A DNA stretch of 64,000 nt from contig NZ_CP102332.1 in the NCBI RefSeq assembly GCF_024600715.1, positions 5,022,001-5,086,000 of the forward strand, given 5' to 3'. The notes under the pieces were generated by a model. The model did no database searches and was not told the DNA's origin. It was given only the letters and a program-made list of their open reading frames with translations. Source of the DNA: Streptomyces changanensis. GTDB taxonomy: Bacteria > Actinomycetota > Actinomycetes > Streptomycetales > Streptomycetaceae. Position numbers and translations under genes: made by a program. Below are positions 26,760-35,548 of the stretch, one piece after another. Numbering within the stretch: position 1 is the stretch's first letter; every line of letters starts with the position of its first letter.

Positions 26760-26861
26760 GTGCCCGTGCCCGTGCCCGTGTCCGTGTCCGTGTCCGGCCT
26801 CCGGTGTTCCCCGGGGCGGGCCGGCCGGAGCCCCGTGCCCGCCTTCGCCGGTGTTCCCCGG
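26760..26861. repeat. hexanucleotide tandem repeat plus a 14-nt direct repeat
   Basis: Three copies of GTGCCC (26760-26777) are followed by three of GTGTCC (26778-26795), a 36-nt hexamer array in the gap before miaB. Beyond it CCGGTGTTCCCCGG occurs twice, at 26801-26814 and 26848-26861. The stretch lies between divergent genes. No function is evident. Confidence 0.7.
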
Positions 26862-26902
26862 CTCGGGGCGGAGGCTGTCCCGGCACCGCCTACCCTTGTC
26901 CC

Positions 26903-28420
26903 ATGACCAGCAGCGACCGGAGCCAGGCAGTGGACGTCAAGCGAACCTACGAAGTGCGCACCTACGGGTGCCAGATGAACGTCCACGACTCCGAGCGTCT
27001 CTCCGGCCTGCTGGAGGACGCCGGCTACGTCCGCGCGCCCGAGGGCGCCGACGGCGAGGCCGACGTCGTCGTCTTCAACACGTGCGCGGTCCGGGAGAAC
27101 GCCGACAACAAGCTGTACGGCAACCTCGGCCGGCTCGCCCCGAAGAAGGCCGGGCGGCCCGGCATGCAGATCGCCGTCGGCGGCTGCCTCGCCCAGAAGG
27201 ACCGCGACACGATCGTCAAGCGGGCGCCGTGGGTCGACGTCGTCTTCGGCACCCACAACATCGGCAAGCTGCCGGTCCTGCTGGAGCGCGCCCGCGTCCA
27301 GGAGGAGGCGCAGGTCGAGATCGCGGAGTCGCTGGAGGCGTTCCCGTCCACCCTGCCCACCCGCCGCGAGTCGGCGTACGCCGCGTGGGTCTCCATCTCC
27401 GTCGGCTGCAACAACACCTGCACCTTCTGCATCGTCCCGGCGCTGCGCGGCAAGGAGAAGGACCGCCGGCCCGGCGACATCCTCGCCGAGGTCGAGGCCC
27501 TCGTCGCCGAGGGCGTCTCCGAGATCACGCTGCTCGGCCAGAACGTCAACGCGTACGGCTCGGACATCGGCGACCGCGAGGCGTTCGGCAAGCTGCTGCG
27601 GGCCTGCGGGCGCGTCGAGGGGCTGGAGCGCGTCCGCTTCACCTCGCCCCACCCGCGCGATTTCACCGACGACGTCATCGCGGCGATGGCCGAGACGCCG
27701 AACGTGATGCCGCAGCTGCACATGCCCCTCCAGTCCGGCTCGGACACCGTCCTCAAGGCGATGCGCCGCTCGTACCGCCAGGAGCGCTTCCTCGGCATCA
27801 TCGAGAAGGTCCGCGCCGCCATCCCGCACGCGGCGATCTCCACCGACATCATCGTGGGCTTCCCCGGCGAGACGGAGGAGGACTTCGAGCAGACCCTGCA
27901 CGTCGTGCGCGAGGCCCGCTTCGCGCAGGCGTTCACCTTCCAGTACTCCAAGCGCCCCGGCACCCCCGCGGCCGAGATGGACGGCCAGATCCCCAAGGAG
28001 GTCGTCCAGGCGCGCTACGAGCGGCTCGTCGCCCTCCAGGAGGAGATCTCCTGGGACGAGAACAAGAAGCAGGTCGGCCGCACCCTGGAGGTCATGGTCG
28101 CGGAGGGTGAGGGCCGCAAGGACGACGCCACCCGCCGCCTGTCGGGCCGCGCCGCCGACAACCGGCTCGTCCACTTCACCCGCCCCGACGAGGAGGTCCG
28201 CCCGGGCGACGTGGTGACCGTGGAGATCACGTACGCGGCCCCGCACCACCTGCTCGCCGAGGGCCCGGTCGCGGCGGTGCGCCGCACCAGGGCCGGCGAC
28301 GCCTGGGAGCGTCGTACGACCGCCCAGGCGCCCACGCCGTCGGGCGTCCTGCTCGGCCTGCCCGGGATCGGCGTCCCGGCCCCCCTGCCGCCCGCCACGA
28401 ACGGCTGCGCCGTCAACTGA
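26903..28420 (+). CDS. miaB: tRNA-2-methylthio-N6-dimethylallyladenosine synthase MiaB
   Basis: MiaB is a radical-SAM methylthiotransferase that adds the 2-methylthio group to i6A37 of tRNAs reading U-starting codons. The 505-residue protein has the UPF0004 domain with Cys23, Cys61 and Cys95 ([23 protein letters not shown]), which bind the auxiliary Fe-S cluster. The radical-SAM triad is Cys169-x3-Cys173-x2-Cys176, and a C-terminal TRAM domain lies near 395-465. The last 30 residues are a Pro/Ala-rich tail. ATG at 26903 begins MTSSDRSQ. Its partner miaA lies about 2 kb downstream. A hairpin follows at 28456-28483. Confidence 0.97.
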   Translation: MTSSDRSQAVDVKRTYEVRTYGCQMNVHDSERLSGLLEDAGYVRAPEGADGEADVVVFNTCAVRENADNKLYGNLGRLAPKKAGRPGMQIAVGGCLAQKDRDTIVKRAPWVDVVFGTHNIGKLPVLLERARVQEEAQVEIAESLEAFPSTLPTRRESAYAAWVSISVGCNNTCTFCIVPALRGKEKDRRPGDILAEVEALVAEGVSEITLLGQNVNAYGSDIGDREAFGKLLRACGRVEGLERVRFTSPHPRDFTDDVIAAMAETPNVMPQLHMPLQSGSDTVLKAMRRSYRQERFLGIIEKVRAAIPHAAISTDIIVGFPGETEEDFEQTLHVVREARFAQAFTFQYSKRPGTPAAEMDGQIPKEVVQARYERLVALQEEISWDENKKQVGRTLEVMVAEGEGRKDDATRRLSGRAADNRLVHFTRPDEEVRPGDVVTVEITYAAPHHLLAEGPVAAVRRTRAGDAWERRTTAQAPTPSGVLLGLPGIGVPAPLPPATNGCAVN

Positions 28421-28455
28421 CCCGCCCGTCCGGGTGACCCCCGGTCCTCCACCCT

Positions 28456-28483
28456 CACGGCCACCCGCGCGCGGGTGGCCGTG
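28456..28483 (+). terminator. perfect palindrome after miaB
   Basis: CACGGCCACCCGCG at 28456-28469 is followed directly by its exact complement to 28483. The central bases would form the loop. It begins 35 nt past the miaB stop and precedes the next gene by about 60 nt, so it probably ends or attenuates the miaB transcript. No T-tract is seen. Confidence 0.6.
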
Positions 28484-28544
28484 ACGCGTCGTCGACGGGC
28501 CGGGCGGCGCCGCTTCGGCGCTCCGGGCCGTTACGCTGCGGATC

Positions 28545-29303
28545 ATGCTTGTCGCCGCAGCCGTCTGTCCCTGTCCGCCGCTCCTCGTCCCCGCCGTCGC
28601 CGCCGGCGCCGCGCCCGAGCTGGACGACGCGCGCACGGCCTGTGTCGACGCCCTGGGCGTCCTGGCCGCCTCGCGGCCCGACCGGCTCGTCGTGGTCGGC
28701 CCCGACCCGCACGCCGATCCCGCGCGGGGCGGCACCCTGCCCTACCCGCACGGAGCCGCCGGCGACCTCCGCTGCTTCGGCGTGGACCTCGACGTACGGC
28801 TCGGGCCCGGCGAGCCCCGGGACGCCGCCGCCCGCCCCCTGCCCGCCTCGCTGGCCGTGGCCGCGTGGCTGCTGCAGCGCGCCGACTGGGCCGGCGCCCC
28901 CGTCGAGGGTCTCGGCGTGGCCGAGCGGCTGGCACCCGCGCGCTGCGCGGAGGTCGGGCGGGAGCTCGCCGCGGGGGCGCCGCGTGTCGCGCTGCTGGTG
29001 ATGGGCGACGGAAGCGCGTGCCGCAGCGTCAAGGCGCCCGGGTACCTCGACGAGCGCGCCGAGGACTTCGACGCGGCCGCCACGCGCGCGCTGGGCTCCG
29101 CCGACGCGGTCGCCCTGACCGCGCTCGACGCCGACCTCGCCCACGAGCTGAAGGCGGCCGGCCGCGCCCCGTGGCAGGTGCTCGCGGCGGCGGCGGCGGG
29201 CCGGGACGACGGCCCCGCGCGCGTGGAGGGCGGTCTGGAAGGTCGCCTGCTGTACGAGGACGCCCCCTACGGCGTCGGCTACACCGTCGCGACCTGGTCG
29301 TGA
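28545..29303 (+). CDS. extradiol-dioxygenase-like (LigB/class III subunit B) protein, likely non-catalytic
   Basis: This 252-residue protein resembles the LigB superfamily of class III extradiol dioxygenases: N-terminal VAAAVCPCPPLLVP corresponds to the family's xxPHPPLLxP start. Later segments are LVVVGPDPHAD, FGVDLDVRLG and VALLVMGDGSACRS. The metal-ligand His of the HPP motif is Cys here (CPCPP), so iron-dependent dioxygenase activity is doubtful. The family copy between miaB and miaA is conserved in streptomycetes in my recollection, which hints at a role near tRNA or iron-sulfur work, but no function is known. ATG 28545 is the natural start. A long hairpin ends the unit. Confidence 0.75.
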   Translation: MLVAAAVCPCPPLLVPAVAAGAAPELDDARTACVDALGVLAASRPDRLVVVGPDPHADPARGGTLPYPHGAAGDLRCFGVDLDVRLGPGEPRDAAARPLPASLAVAAWLLQRADWAGAPVEGLGVAERLAPARCAEVGRELAAGAPRVALLVMGDGSACRSVKAPGYLDERAEDFDAAATRALGSADAVALTALDADLAHELKAAGRAPWQVLAAAAAGRDDGPARVEGGLEGRLLYEDAPYGVGYTVATWS

Positions 29304-29514
29304 CAGGCCCTTGTGCCACGGCCCTCGCGACACGGACCTCGTGACACGGACCTCGTGACGGGCGGCCTCGGCACGGGCGGGGTGGCCGCCGGGTCACGCG
29401 GACCGTGGGACGGGCGCCCTGACACGGTGCCCGGACGGACACGGTGCGCCGCCCTGAGGTGGGCGCCGTGGACAGGTGCCCTCACGACGGCCGTCGCCGG
29501 GACGGCGACACGAC

Positions 29515-29563
29515 ACACGGCGGGCGGCCGCGGAGCATGACGCTCCGCGGCCGCCCGCCGTGT
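29515..29563. terminator. 22-bp perfect hairpin between convergent genes
   Basis: The arms 29515-29536 and 29542-29563 are exactly complementary over 22 bp, with a 5-nt ATGAC loop. The core is CGGGCGGCCGCGGAGC. It sits in the 285-nt gap between the dioxygenase-like gene (plus) and the antitoxin gene (minus), so it serves as a terminator from both sides. Upstream, GACACGGACCTCGT occurs twice (about 29331-29358). Confidence 0.75.
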
Positions 29564-29588
29564 CGCCGCCCGGCGTCGGACCCGGGGG

Positions 29589-29858
29589 TCAGACCGTCGG
29601 CGGAGGGGGAGGCGGTGGCGGCGGCGGCGGGGGCGCCGCGTCGCCGTCGTCCCGGTGCGCGAGCCGGTCCACCGCGTTCCGGGCCTTGACCGTGCCGGAC
29701 TCGATCTTGTCGCTGTACTTGCCCTTGGTCCGTTGGTCGACCATCCGGGCCGCCTTCTCGATGCCGTGGTCGATCTTGTCGCCGTGCTGATGGGCGAGGT
29801 CCGAGACCTTGCCCCTGGCCGGGCCGAACTTGGTCTTCAGCGTGTCCAGGAAGCTCAT
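29589..29858 (-). CDS. MT0933-type antitoxin family protein
   Basis: This 89-residue protein matches the MT0933-like antitoxin family of actinobacteria: it starts MSFLDTLKTKFGPARGKV, has the helical HQHGDKIDHGIEKAARMVDQRTKGKYSDKI core and ends in a run of 12 prolines before TV. The fold is a single charged helical segment. No toxin gene is adjacent, and the family name rests on one mycobacterial pair, so an antitoxin role is not established. The poly-Pro tail may stall ribosomes without EF-P. It is minus-strand, with the Ala/Glu-rich gene upstream. Confidence 0.75.
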   Translation of the reverse strand: MSFLDTLKTKFGPARGKVSDLAHQHGDKIDHGIEKAARMVDQRTKGKYSDKIESGTVKARNAVDRLAHRDDGDAAPPPPPPPPPPPPTV

Positions 29859-29899
29859 GGCCCACCTTCCCTCCGTACGGGCCGGACGCACCGGCACAC

Positions 29900-30226
29900 C
29901 TACGTGCGGGCGCCTTCGCCGGCTTCGTTGTCCGCCGCCTCCCCGGCGGACTGCTGCTTCGGGATGTCCACGCCGTCGGCCGCCTCACCGGACGCCGCCT
30001 CACCGGACGCGGACGCCGCCTCATCGGAGGCCGGCTCCGCCGGGGCCTTCGCTCCCGCGGCCTCGGCTGCCGGGGTCTCCGCCCCGTCGGACGACCCCTC
30101 GGCGCGCTCCTCCGCCCGCTCCTCCGGCCCGTCCGTCACCGTGGTGCCCGTCGCCTCGTCGGGGGTGGCTCCGGCCGTCTCCTCGCCCTTCTCACCCTTC
30201 CGGCGAAACCATGCAAAAACGCCCAT
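29900..30226 (-). CDS. hypothetical Ala/Glu-rich acidic protein
   Basis: I do not recognise this 108-residue protein. It starts MGVFAWFRRKGEKGEE, a short amphipathic basic-hydrophobic head. The rest is a disordered acidic tail of Ala, Glu, Gly, Ser and Thr with repeated EAAS(G/A)EA and EERAE units. The head could bind a membrane or nucleic acid. It runs on the minus strand, 41 nt upstream of the antitoxin-type gene, so they may be cotranscribed. The codon pattern is consistent with a real gene, and the ATG at 30226 is followed by natural sequence; an upstream extension is not credible. Confidence 0.6.
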   Translation of the reverse strand: MGVFAWFRRKGEKGEETAGATPDEATGTTVTDGPEERAEERAEGSSDGAETPAAEAAGAKAPAEPASDEAASASGEAASGEAADGVDIPKQQSAGEAADNEAGEGART

Positions 30227-30409
30227 ATCAACTCCATAGCGTACTCGTGTGGGCGAAATCCCGCGCAGCCCGGAGCGTCCCATTGCGGCGCCCGGCGAGG
30301 CCGGTCCCTGGAACCGGCGGTCGGAACCTCGCAACTGGGAACGAGGCCGCTCCCGCCCCGTCACGTAACTCGTTCGGGGACACCCCCCGACGTTTGGGAC
30401 ACTGGTGCG

Positions 30410-31348
30410 GTGAGCAGCACGAACCCCGCCCCGCGCGTCATCGCCGTCGTCGGCCCCACCGCAGCAGGAAAGTCCGATCTGGGCGTCCACCTGGCGCGTG
30501 AGCTCGGCGGGGAGGTCGTCAACGCCGACTCCATGCAGCTGTACCGCGGGATGGACATCGGCACCGCCAAATTGACGCCGGAGGAGCGCGGCGGCGTTCC
30601 GCACCACCTCCTCGACATCTGGGACGTCACGGAGGCGGCCAGCGTCGCCGAGTACCAGCGCCTGGCCCGCGCCGAGATCGACCGGTTGCTCGCCGAGGGG
30701 CGCACCCCGGTCCTCGTGGGCGGCTCCGGCCTGTACGTACGCGGCGCCATCGACGCCCTGGAGTTCCCCGGGACCGACCCGGCCGTCCGCGCCCGTCTGG
30801 AGGCCGAGCTGGAGGAGCGGGGCTCCGGCGTCCTGCACGCCCGGCTCGCCGCCGCCGACCCCGAGGCCGCGCGCGTGATCCTGCCCAGCAACGGCCGCCG
30901 CGTGGTGCGGGCCCTGGAGGTCATCGAGATCACCGGCCGGCCCTTCACCGCCAACCTCCCCGGCCACGACTCCGTCTACGACACCGTGCAGATCGGCGTG
31001 GACGTGGCGCGTCCCGAGCTGGACGCCCGCATCACCGCGCGCGTGGACCGGATGTGGGACGCCGGACTGGTCGACGAGGTCCGCGCACTGGAGGGGCGGG
31101 GCCTGCGCGAGGGCCGCACCGCCTCCCGCGCCCTCGGCTACCAGCAGGTCCTCGCCGCGCTCGCGGGGGAGTGCTCCGAGCAGGAGGCCCGCGACGAGAC
31201 CGTCCGCGCCACCAAGCGCTTCGCGCGCCGCCAGGACTCCTGGTTCCGCCGTGACCCGCGGGTCCACTGGCTCAGCGGCGCGGTCGCCGACCGCGGGGAA
31301 CTCCCCGGCCGAGCGCTGACGTTGGTCGAACGAGCGGTCACAGCCTGA
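30410..31348 (+). CDS. miaA: tRNA dimethylallyltransferase MiaA
   Basis: MiaA transfers the isopentenyl group of DMAPP to A37 of tRNAs, the step before MiaB. The 312-residue protein has a P-loop GPTAAGKS at 15-22 and the substrate-site sequence NADSMQLYRGMDIGTAKLT. It also shows GVPHHLLDIWDVTE and VLVGGSGLYVRGAID. Late in the protein LGYQQVLAAL and the TKRFARRQDSWFRRD tRNA-binding motif are present. GTG at 30410 gives the expected start. It is followed by a membrane protein gene and dapF on the same strand. Confidence 0.97.
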   Translation: MSSTNPAPRVIAVVGPTAAGKSDLGVHLARELGGEVVNADSMQLYRGMDIGTAKLTPEERGGVPHHLLDIWDVTEAASVAEYQRLARAEIDRLLAEGRTPVLVGGSGLYVRGAIDALEFPGTDPAVRARLEAELEERGSGVLHARLAAADPEAARVILPSNGRRVVRALEVIEITGRPFTANLPGHDSVYDTVQIGVDVARPELDARITARVDRMWDAGLVDEVRALEGRGLREGRTASRALGYQQVLAALAGECSEQEARDETVRATKRFARRQDSWFRRDPRVHWLSGAVADRGELPGRALTLVERAVTA

Positions 31349-31448
31349 TCACGTGATGGCATCGGGACGCGCTGTCCGTCATGCAGGCGGCCGGGAGCGT
31401 GCCATCATCGAGCATCGATCGACCAGTGGATCCGAGTGGGGAGGGCGC

Positions 31449-31925
31449 GTGGCGATGGAGGCCGGCCCTCGCGACAGAGAAGCGGCTCAGGCACCCGACG
31501 GCGGCGACGCGTCGGTTCCGGAGGCCCCGGGACTCACCCCGGACGGCCCGGAGCTGACCGAGGACGGGGTGCAGGAGATCGTCCCCGACGAGGTCGAGGT
31601 CGAGCTGCGCCCCCAGCGGCGGCTGCGCATCTGGCAGCTCGCCCCGATCGTCGGCCTCGGCGCGCTGGGCTCCCTGATGTTCGCCTTCCCCCTGGCCTTC
31701 GGCTCGGGTGACGGCGGCGCGGTCCTCGCGATGCTCGGGCTCCTGCTCTGCGGCTGCGCGGCCGGTTGGGGCATGATGGCCGCCCGCCGCGTCGGGTACA
31801 CCTGGCCCGGCCTGCCCCCGCGCGGCTCGGGCGGGCGCCCCGACTGGCGCGTGATCGCCCTGTACGCGGCCGGGGTCACCCTGCTGGTCGTCCTCGCCGT
31901 CTGGCGCGTCGCCCGCCTCCGCTGA
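31449..31925 (+). CDS. hypothetical membrane protein between miaA and dapF
   Basis: This 158-residue protein has an acidic, Pro-rich cytoplasmic N-terminal 55 residues (LTPDGPELTEDGVQEIVPDEVEVEL). Three hydrophobic spans follow, around LAPIVGLGALGSLMFAFPLAF, AMLGLLLCGCAAGWGMMA and VIALYAAGVTLLVVLAVW. GTG at 31449 has GGGGAGGG just upstream; ATG 31455 is an alternative with better spacing. The position between miaA and dapF is conserved in streptomycetes as I recall. Function unknown; a small integral membrane protein is all the sequence supports. Confidence 0.75.
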   Translation: MAMEAGPRDREAAQAPDGGDASVPEAPGLTPDGPELTEDGVQEIVPDEVEVELRPQRRLRIWQLAPIVGLGALGSLMFAFPLAFGSGDGGAVLAMLGLLLCGCAAGWGMMAARRVGYTWPGLPPRGSGGRPDWRVIALYAAGVTLLVVLAVWRVARLR

Positions 31926-31938
31926 CGCCACCCGGAGC

Positions 31939-32050
31939 GAGCGGAGCCGGAGAAGAGCCCCGACGGTCCCCATCCGGACCGAGCGGAGCCGGGGCGAGCC
32001 GACCCGACGGTCCCTTCCGGGGCGAGCCCACCCGACGGTCCCGTCCGCGA
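31939..32050. repeat. degenerate direct repeats before dapF
   Basis: The words GAGCGGAGCCGG (twice) and CGACGGTCCC (three times, two within GAGCC(G/C)ACCCGACGGTCCC) recur in this GC-rich gap between the membrane protein gene and dapF. No gene or clear terminator is seen. Repeats of this kind are common between streptomycete genes. Confidence 0.5.
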
Positions 32051-32132
32051 CCCGCGCCGTCCCGCGCGCGGCGTGGGTGCGCCGGCCGGACGGCTCGGCG
32101 CCGTGTCGTACCCGCCCCGTAGGATTGATCGC

Positions 32133-33005
32133 GTGAGTACCGCACCCCTCGCCTTCCTCAAGGGCCACGGCACCGAGAACGACTTCGTGATCCTGCCCGA
32201 CCCGGACAACGCCATCGACCTGCCCGCCTCCCTGGTGGCCCGGGTCTGCGACCGGCGCGCCGGGATCGGCGGTGACGGGGTGCTGCACGTCGTCCGCGCC
32301 GCCGCCCACCCCGACGCCCGCCACATGGCCCACGAGGCCGAGTGGTTCATGGACTACCGCAACGCCGACGGCTCCGTAGCCGAGATGTGCGGCAACGGCG
32401 TCCGCGTCTTCGTCCGCTACCTGGAGCACGCCGGCCACATCACGGCCGGTGACGTCGCGGTCGCCACGCGCGCCGGCGTCAAGCAGGCCCACCTCGACAA
32501 GGACGGCGACGTCACGGTCTCCATGGGCCGCGCCGTCCTGTCCGGTGACGGCGTCACCGTCACCGTCGACGGCCGCTCCTGGCCCGCGCGTAACGTCAAC
32601 ATGGGCAACCCCCACGCGGTGGCCTTCGTCGAGGACCTCGCCCATGCCGGCACCCTCCACACCGAGCCCCCGTACACCCCGGCGGCCGTCTACCCGGACG
32701 GGGTGAACATCGAGTTCGTCGCCGACCGCGGCCCCCGGCACGTCGCCATGCGCGTCCACGAGCGCGGCGCCGCCGAGACCCGCTCCTGCGGCACGGGCGC
32801 CTGCGCGGTCGCCGTGGCCACGGCCCGCCGCGACGGCCTGGACCCGGCGGAGACGGGCGCCCCCGTCACGTACACCGTCGACGTCCTCGGCGGCACGCTC
32901 CTCATCACCGAGCGGCCGGACGGCCGGGTCGAGATGACCGGACCCGCCGTCATCGTCGCCGAGGGCCACATCGACCCCGTCTGGCTCGCCGGCGCCTCCG
33001 CCTGA
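32133..33005 (+). CDS. dapF: Diaminopimelate epimerase
   Basis: DapF converts LL-diaminopimelate to the meso form for lysine and peptidoglycan; streptomycetes incorporate LL-DAP in the wall, so the epimerase mainly feeds lysine. The 290-residue protein has the two catalytic cysteines: Cys86 in AEMCGNGVR and Cys219 in RSCGTGACAVAVA. Other family signatures are KGHGTENDFV at the start and VNMGNPHAV. GTG 32133 is preceded by AGGA. It ends about 290 nt before rshA on the same strand. Confidence 0.97.
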   Translation: MSTAPLAFLKGHGTENDFVILPDPDNAIDLPASLVARVCDRRAGIGGDGVLHVVRAAAHPDARHMAHEAEWFMDYRNADGSVAEMCGNGVRVFVRYLEHAGHITAGDVAVATRAGVKQAHLDKDGDVTVSMGRAVLSGDGVTVTVDGRSWPARNVNMGNPHAVAFVEDLAHAGTLHTEPPYTPAAVYPDGVNIEFVADRGPRHVAMRVHERGAAETRSCGTGACAVAVATARRDGLDPAETGAPVTYTVDVLGGTLLITERPDGRVEMTGPAVIVAEGHIDPVWLAGASA

Positions 33006-33296
33006 CGCCCGGCCGGCCGTCCCCGCGTACCGGGGGGCCGACCGTCCCCGCGCACCGAGGGGCCGGTCGGCCCCGCTCGCGCGCCGACGGGCCCGGTCGC
33101 CCCCTGGCGCGCGTCGACACCCACGCGGGCGCCCGCGCCGGTCACGGAGCGAAACTACGGCCGCCCAAACGTCGCTCGAATGGGTGATCCCCTTCACGCT
33201 GAGCGAGAGCGGGACTGCGCCACGTGGTGGGCTCGGTAGCATCAAGCACCGGCGCCGTGCCCCACCCACCGCCGGTCGACGCCGCCGGAGGTGCCC
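33006..33296. other. gap between dapF and rshA with duplicated GC-rich unit
   Basis: A unit of about 25 nt (CCGTCCCCGCG(T/C)ACCG then GGGGCCG) occurs twice in 33018-33068, with more GGCCGGTCGGCCCC-type inverted repeats after it. The last 110 nt before rshA are less biased and should hold its promoter, which I cannot pinpoint. Confidence 0.35.
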
Positions 33297-35384
33297 ATGT
33301 GTGCAGAGGCCACCAATCCCAGTGTCCCCAGCCGCAGGCGCGGCCGCCCCAGACTCGACCTGCGCCGGCTCGGCCGTGCCGCGCTCCTCGGCCCCACCGC
33401 CCGCGGCCGCCTCCCCGACGCCATCGGCCACGTCGCCGACGCCCACCGCGCCCACCACCCCGACGCCGACCTCGCGGTCCTGCGCCGCGCGTACGAACTG
33501 GCCGAGTCCTCCCACCGCGGTCAGTTCCGCAAGAGCGGCGAGCCCTACATCACCCACCCGCTGGCCGTCACGCTCATCCTCGCCGAGCTCGGTGCCGAGA
33601 CCACGACCCTGACCGCCTCCCTCCTCCACGACACCGTCGAGGACACCGACCTCACCCTCGACCGGGTCCGCGCGGAGTTCGGCGACGAGGTGGCCTACCT
33701 CGTCGACGGCGTCACCAAGCTGGAGAAGGTGGACTACGGCGCCGCCGCCGAACCCGAGACGTTCCGCAAGATGCTCGTCGCCACCGGCAACGACGTCCGC
33801 GTCATGTCGATCAAACTCGCCGACCGGCTGCACAACATGCGCACCCTCGGCGTCATGCGCCCCGAGAAGCAGGCCCGCATCGCCAAGGTCACCCGGGACG
33901 TCCTCATCCCCCTCGCCGAACGGCTCGGCGTGCAGGCGCTCAAGACCGAGCTGGAGGACCTGGTCTTCGCGATCCTCCACCCCGTCGAGTACGAGCGGAC
34001 CCGCGCCCTCATCGCCGACAACGTCACCGCCGGCGACGCCCTCGCCACGGTCGCCGACGACGTGCGGACCGTGCTGCGCGAGGCCGGCATCACCGCCGAG
34101 GTCCTCGTCCGCCCCCGCCACTTCGTCTCCGTCCATCGGGTCAGCCGCAAACGCGGCGAGCTGCGCGGCACGGACTTCGGACGGCTGCTGGTCCTCGTCG
34201 GCGAGGACGCCGACTGCTACGCCGTCCTCGGTGAGCTGCACACCTGCTTCACGCCCGTGACCTCCGAATTCAAGGACTTCATCGCCGCCCCCAAGTTCAA
34301 CCTGTACCAGTCGCTCCACACCGCCGTCGCCGCACCCGACGGAGCCGTCGCCGAGATCCTCATCCGCACCCACCAGATGCACAAGGTCGCCGAGGCCGGC
34401 GTCGTCGCCCTCGGCAACCCCTACGCCGCCGCCCCGGCCGACGGCTCCGACGCGGGCGACGACGGAGAGCGCGCCGACCCCACGCGCCCGGGCTGGCTCT
34501 CGCGTCTCCTCGACTGGCAGCAGTCCACGCCGGACCCGGACACCTTCTGGACCTCCCTGCGCGCCGACCTCGCCCAGGACGGCGAGATCACCGTTTTCCT
34601 CCCCGACGGCGGCACCCTCGCCCTGCCCGCCGGCGCGACCTGCGTGGACGCCGCCTACGAGCAGTACGGCACCACCGCCCACACCTGCGTCGGCGCCCGC
34701 GTCAACGGACGCCTCGCCACCCTCGGCACCGTCCTGCGCGACGGCGACACCGTCCAACCGCTGCTCGCCGCGGACAGCGGCTCCGGCCCGTCGCCCGACT
34801 GGCTCGAACACGCCCGCACCCCCACCGCCCGCATCGCGATCGACCGCTGGCTCACCGCCCATCCCCACGGCCCCGACACGCCCGCCGCCGACCCGCGCCC
34901 GCCCTCCGCGGTCGTCGCCGACCGTCAGCCCACGGCGAACGCCGTCGTCGACGCCCCGCACACCGGCGTCCGCCTGGCCGGCTGCTGCACGCCGGTACCG
35001 CCCGACACCATCACCGGCTTCGCCGTGCGCGGCGGGGCCGTCACGGTGCACCGCGCGGAGTGCCACGCCGTGCTCCGCATGCGCAACCTCGGCAGGCAGC
35101 CGGTCACCGTGCGCTGGAGCGGACCCGCGCAGTGCCGCGTCACGCTGGTCGCCGAGGCGTTCGGCCGGCCCTGTCTGCTGGCCGACCTGACCGAGGCCAT
35201 CGCCACCGCCGGGGCGGCGATCGTCTCCGCCACCGTCGAACCCCCCAGCGAGCAGCGAGTCCGGCACACGTACACCCTCCAGCTCCCCGACGCGACCGGC
35301 CTGCCCGCCCTCATGCGCGCCATGCGCGACGTGCGCGGCGTGTACGACGTGAGCCGCGCCCAGCACGCGGCGGGCGCCCCCTAG
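33297..35384 (+). CDS. rshA: RelA/SpoT-family (p)ppGpp enzyme RshA
   Basis: This 695-residue bifunctional-type RSH protein follows dapF, the position of S. coelicolor rshA, the second relA/spoT homologue. It has a hydrolase HD domain with SSHRGQFRKSGEPYITHP, HDTVEDTD (His111-Asp112, Glu115-Asp116) and KLADRLHNMRTL. A synthetase-like domain, a TGS domain (ITVFLPDGGTLALPAGATCVDAAY, about 435-495) and a C-terminal ACT-like region follow. The synthetase region departs from consensus: the YSIY-type motif is VSVH, the ExQIRT motif is EILIRT and AAHW is ALGN, while FKDFIAAPK and YQSLHT are kept. The ATG at 33297 has GGAGG 5 nt upstream, better than the GTG at 33291. Confidence 0.88.
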   Translation: MCAEATNPSVPSRRRGRPRLDLRRLGRAALLGPTARGRLPDAIGHVADAHRAHHPDADLAVLRRAYELAESSHRGQFRKSGEPYITHPLAVTLILAELGAETTTLTASLLHDTVEDTDLTLDRVRAEFGDEVAYLVDGVTKLEKVDYGAAAEPETFRKMLVATGNDVRVMSIKLADRLHNMRTLGVMRPEKQARIAKVTRDVLIPLAERLGVQALKTELEDLVFAILHPVEYERTRALIADNVTAGDALATVADDVRTVLREAGITAEVLVRPRHFVSVHRVSRKRGELRGTDFGRLLVLVGEDADCYAVLGELHTCFTPVTSEFKDFIAAPKFNLYQSLHTAVAAPDGAVAEILIRTHQMHKVAEAGVVALGNPYAAAPADGSDAGDDGERADPTRPGWLSRLLDWQQSTPDPDTFWTSLRADLAQDGEITVFLPDGGTLALPAGATCVDAAYEQYGTTAHTCVGARVNGRLATLGTVLRDGDTVQPLLAADSGSGPSPDWLEHARTPTARIAIDRWLTAHPHGPDTPAADPRPPSAVVADRQPTANAVVDAPHTGVRLAGCCTPVPPDTITGFAVRGGAVTVHRAECHAVLRMRNLGRQPVTVRWSGPAQCRVTLVAEAFGRPCLLADLTEAIATAGAAIVSATVEPPSEQRVRHTYTLQLPDATGLPALMRAMRDVRGVYDVSRAQHAAGAP

Positions 35385-35548
35385 CAAAGGCGCCCCACCC
35401 CCGGGGCCGCCCGCGCCGAGCCGGCCTCCCCGGGGCGTCCGGAAGGGGCCGTACGGCGCACAGGCGTGCCCCCGGCGGCCGTCCGTTCGGGTGCGCCGGG
35501 TGCGCGCCGCCGGGGTGTGCGCGGGGGGGCGCTGGTAGCGGTGAGGCC

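Noticed and set aside
23911..28110. 1,399-aa plus-strand frame spanning regulator, kinase, TAXI gene and miaB
   Set aside because: It crosses four genes in another frame with Arg/Ala/Pro repeats; not credible.
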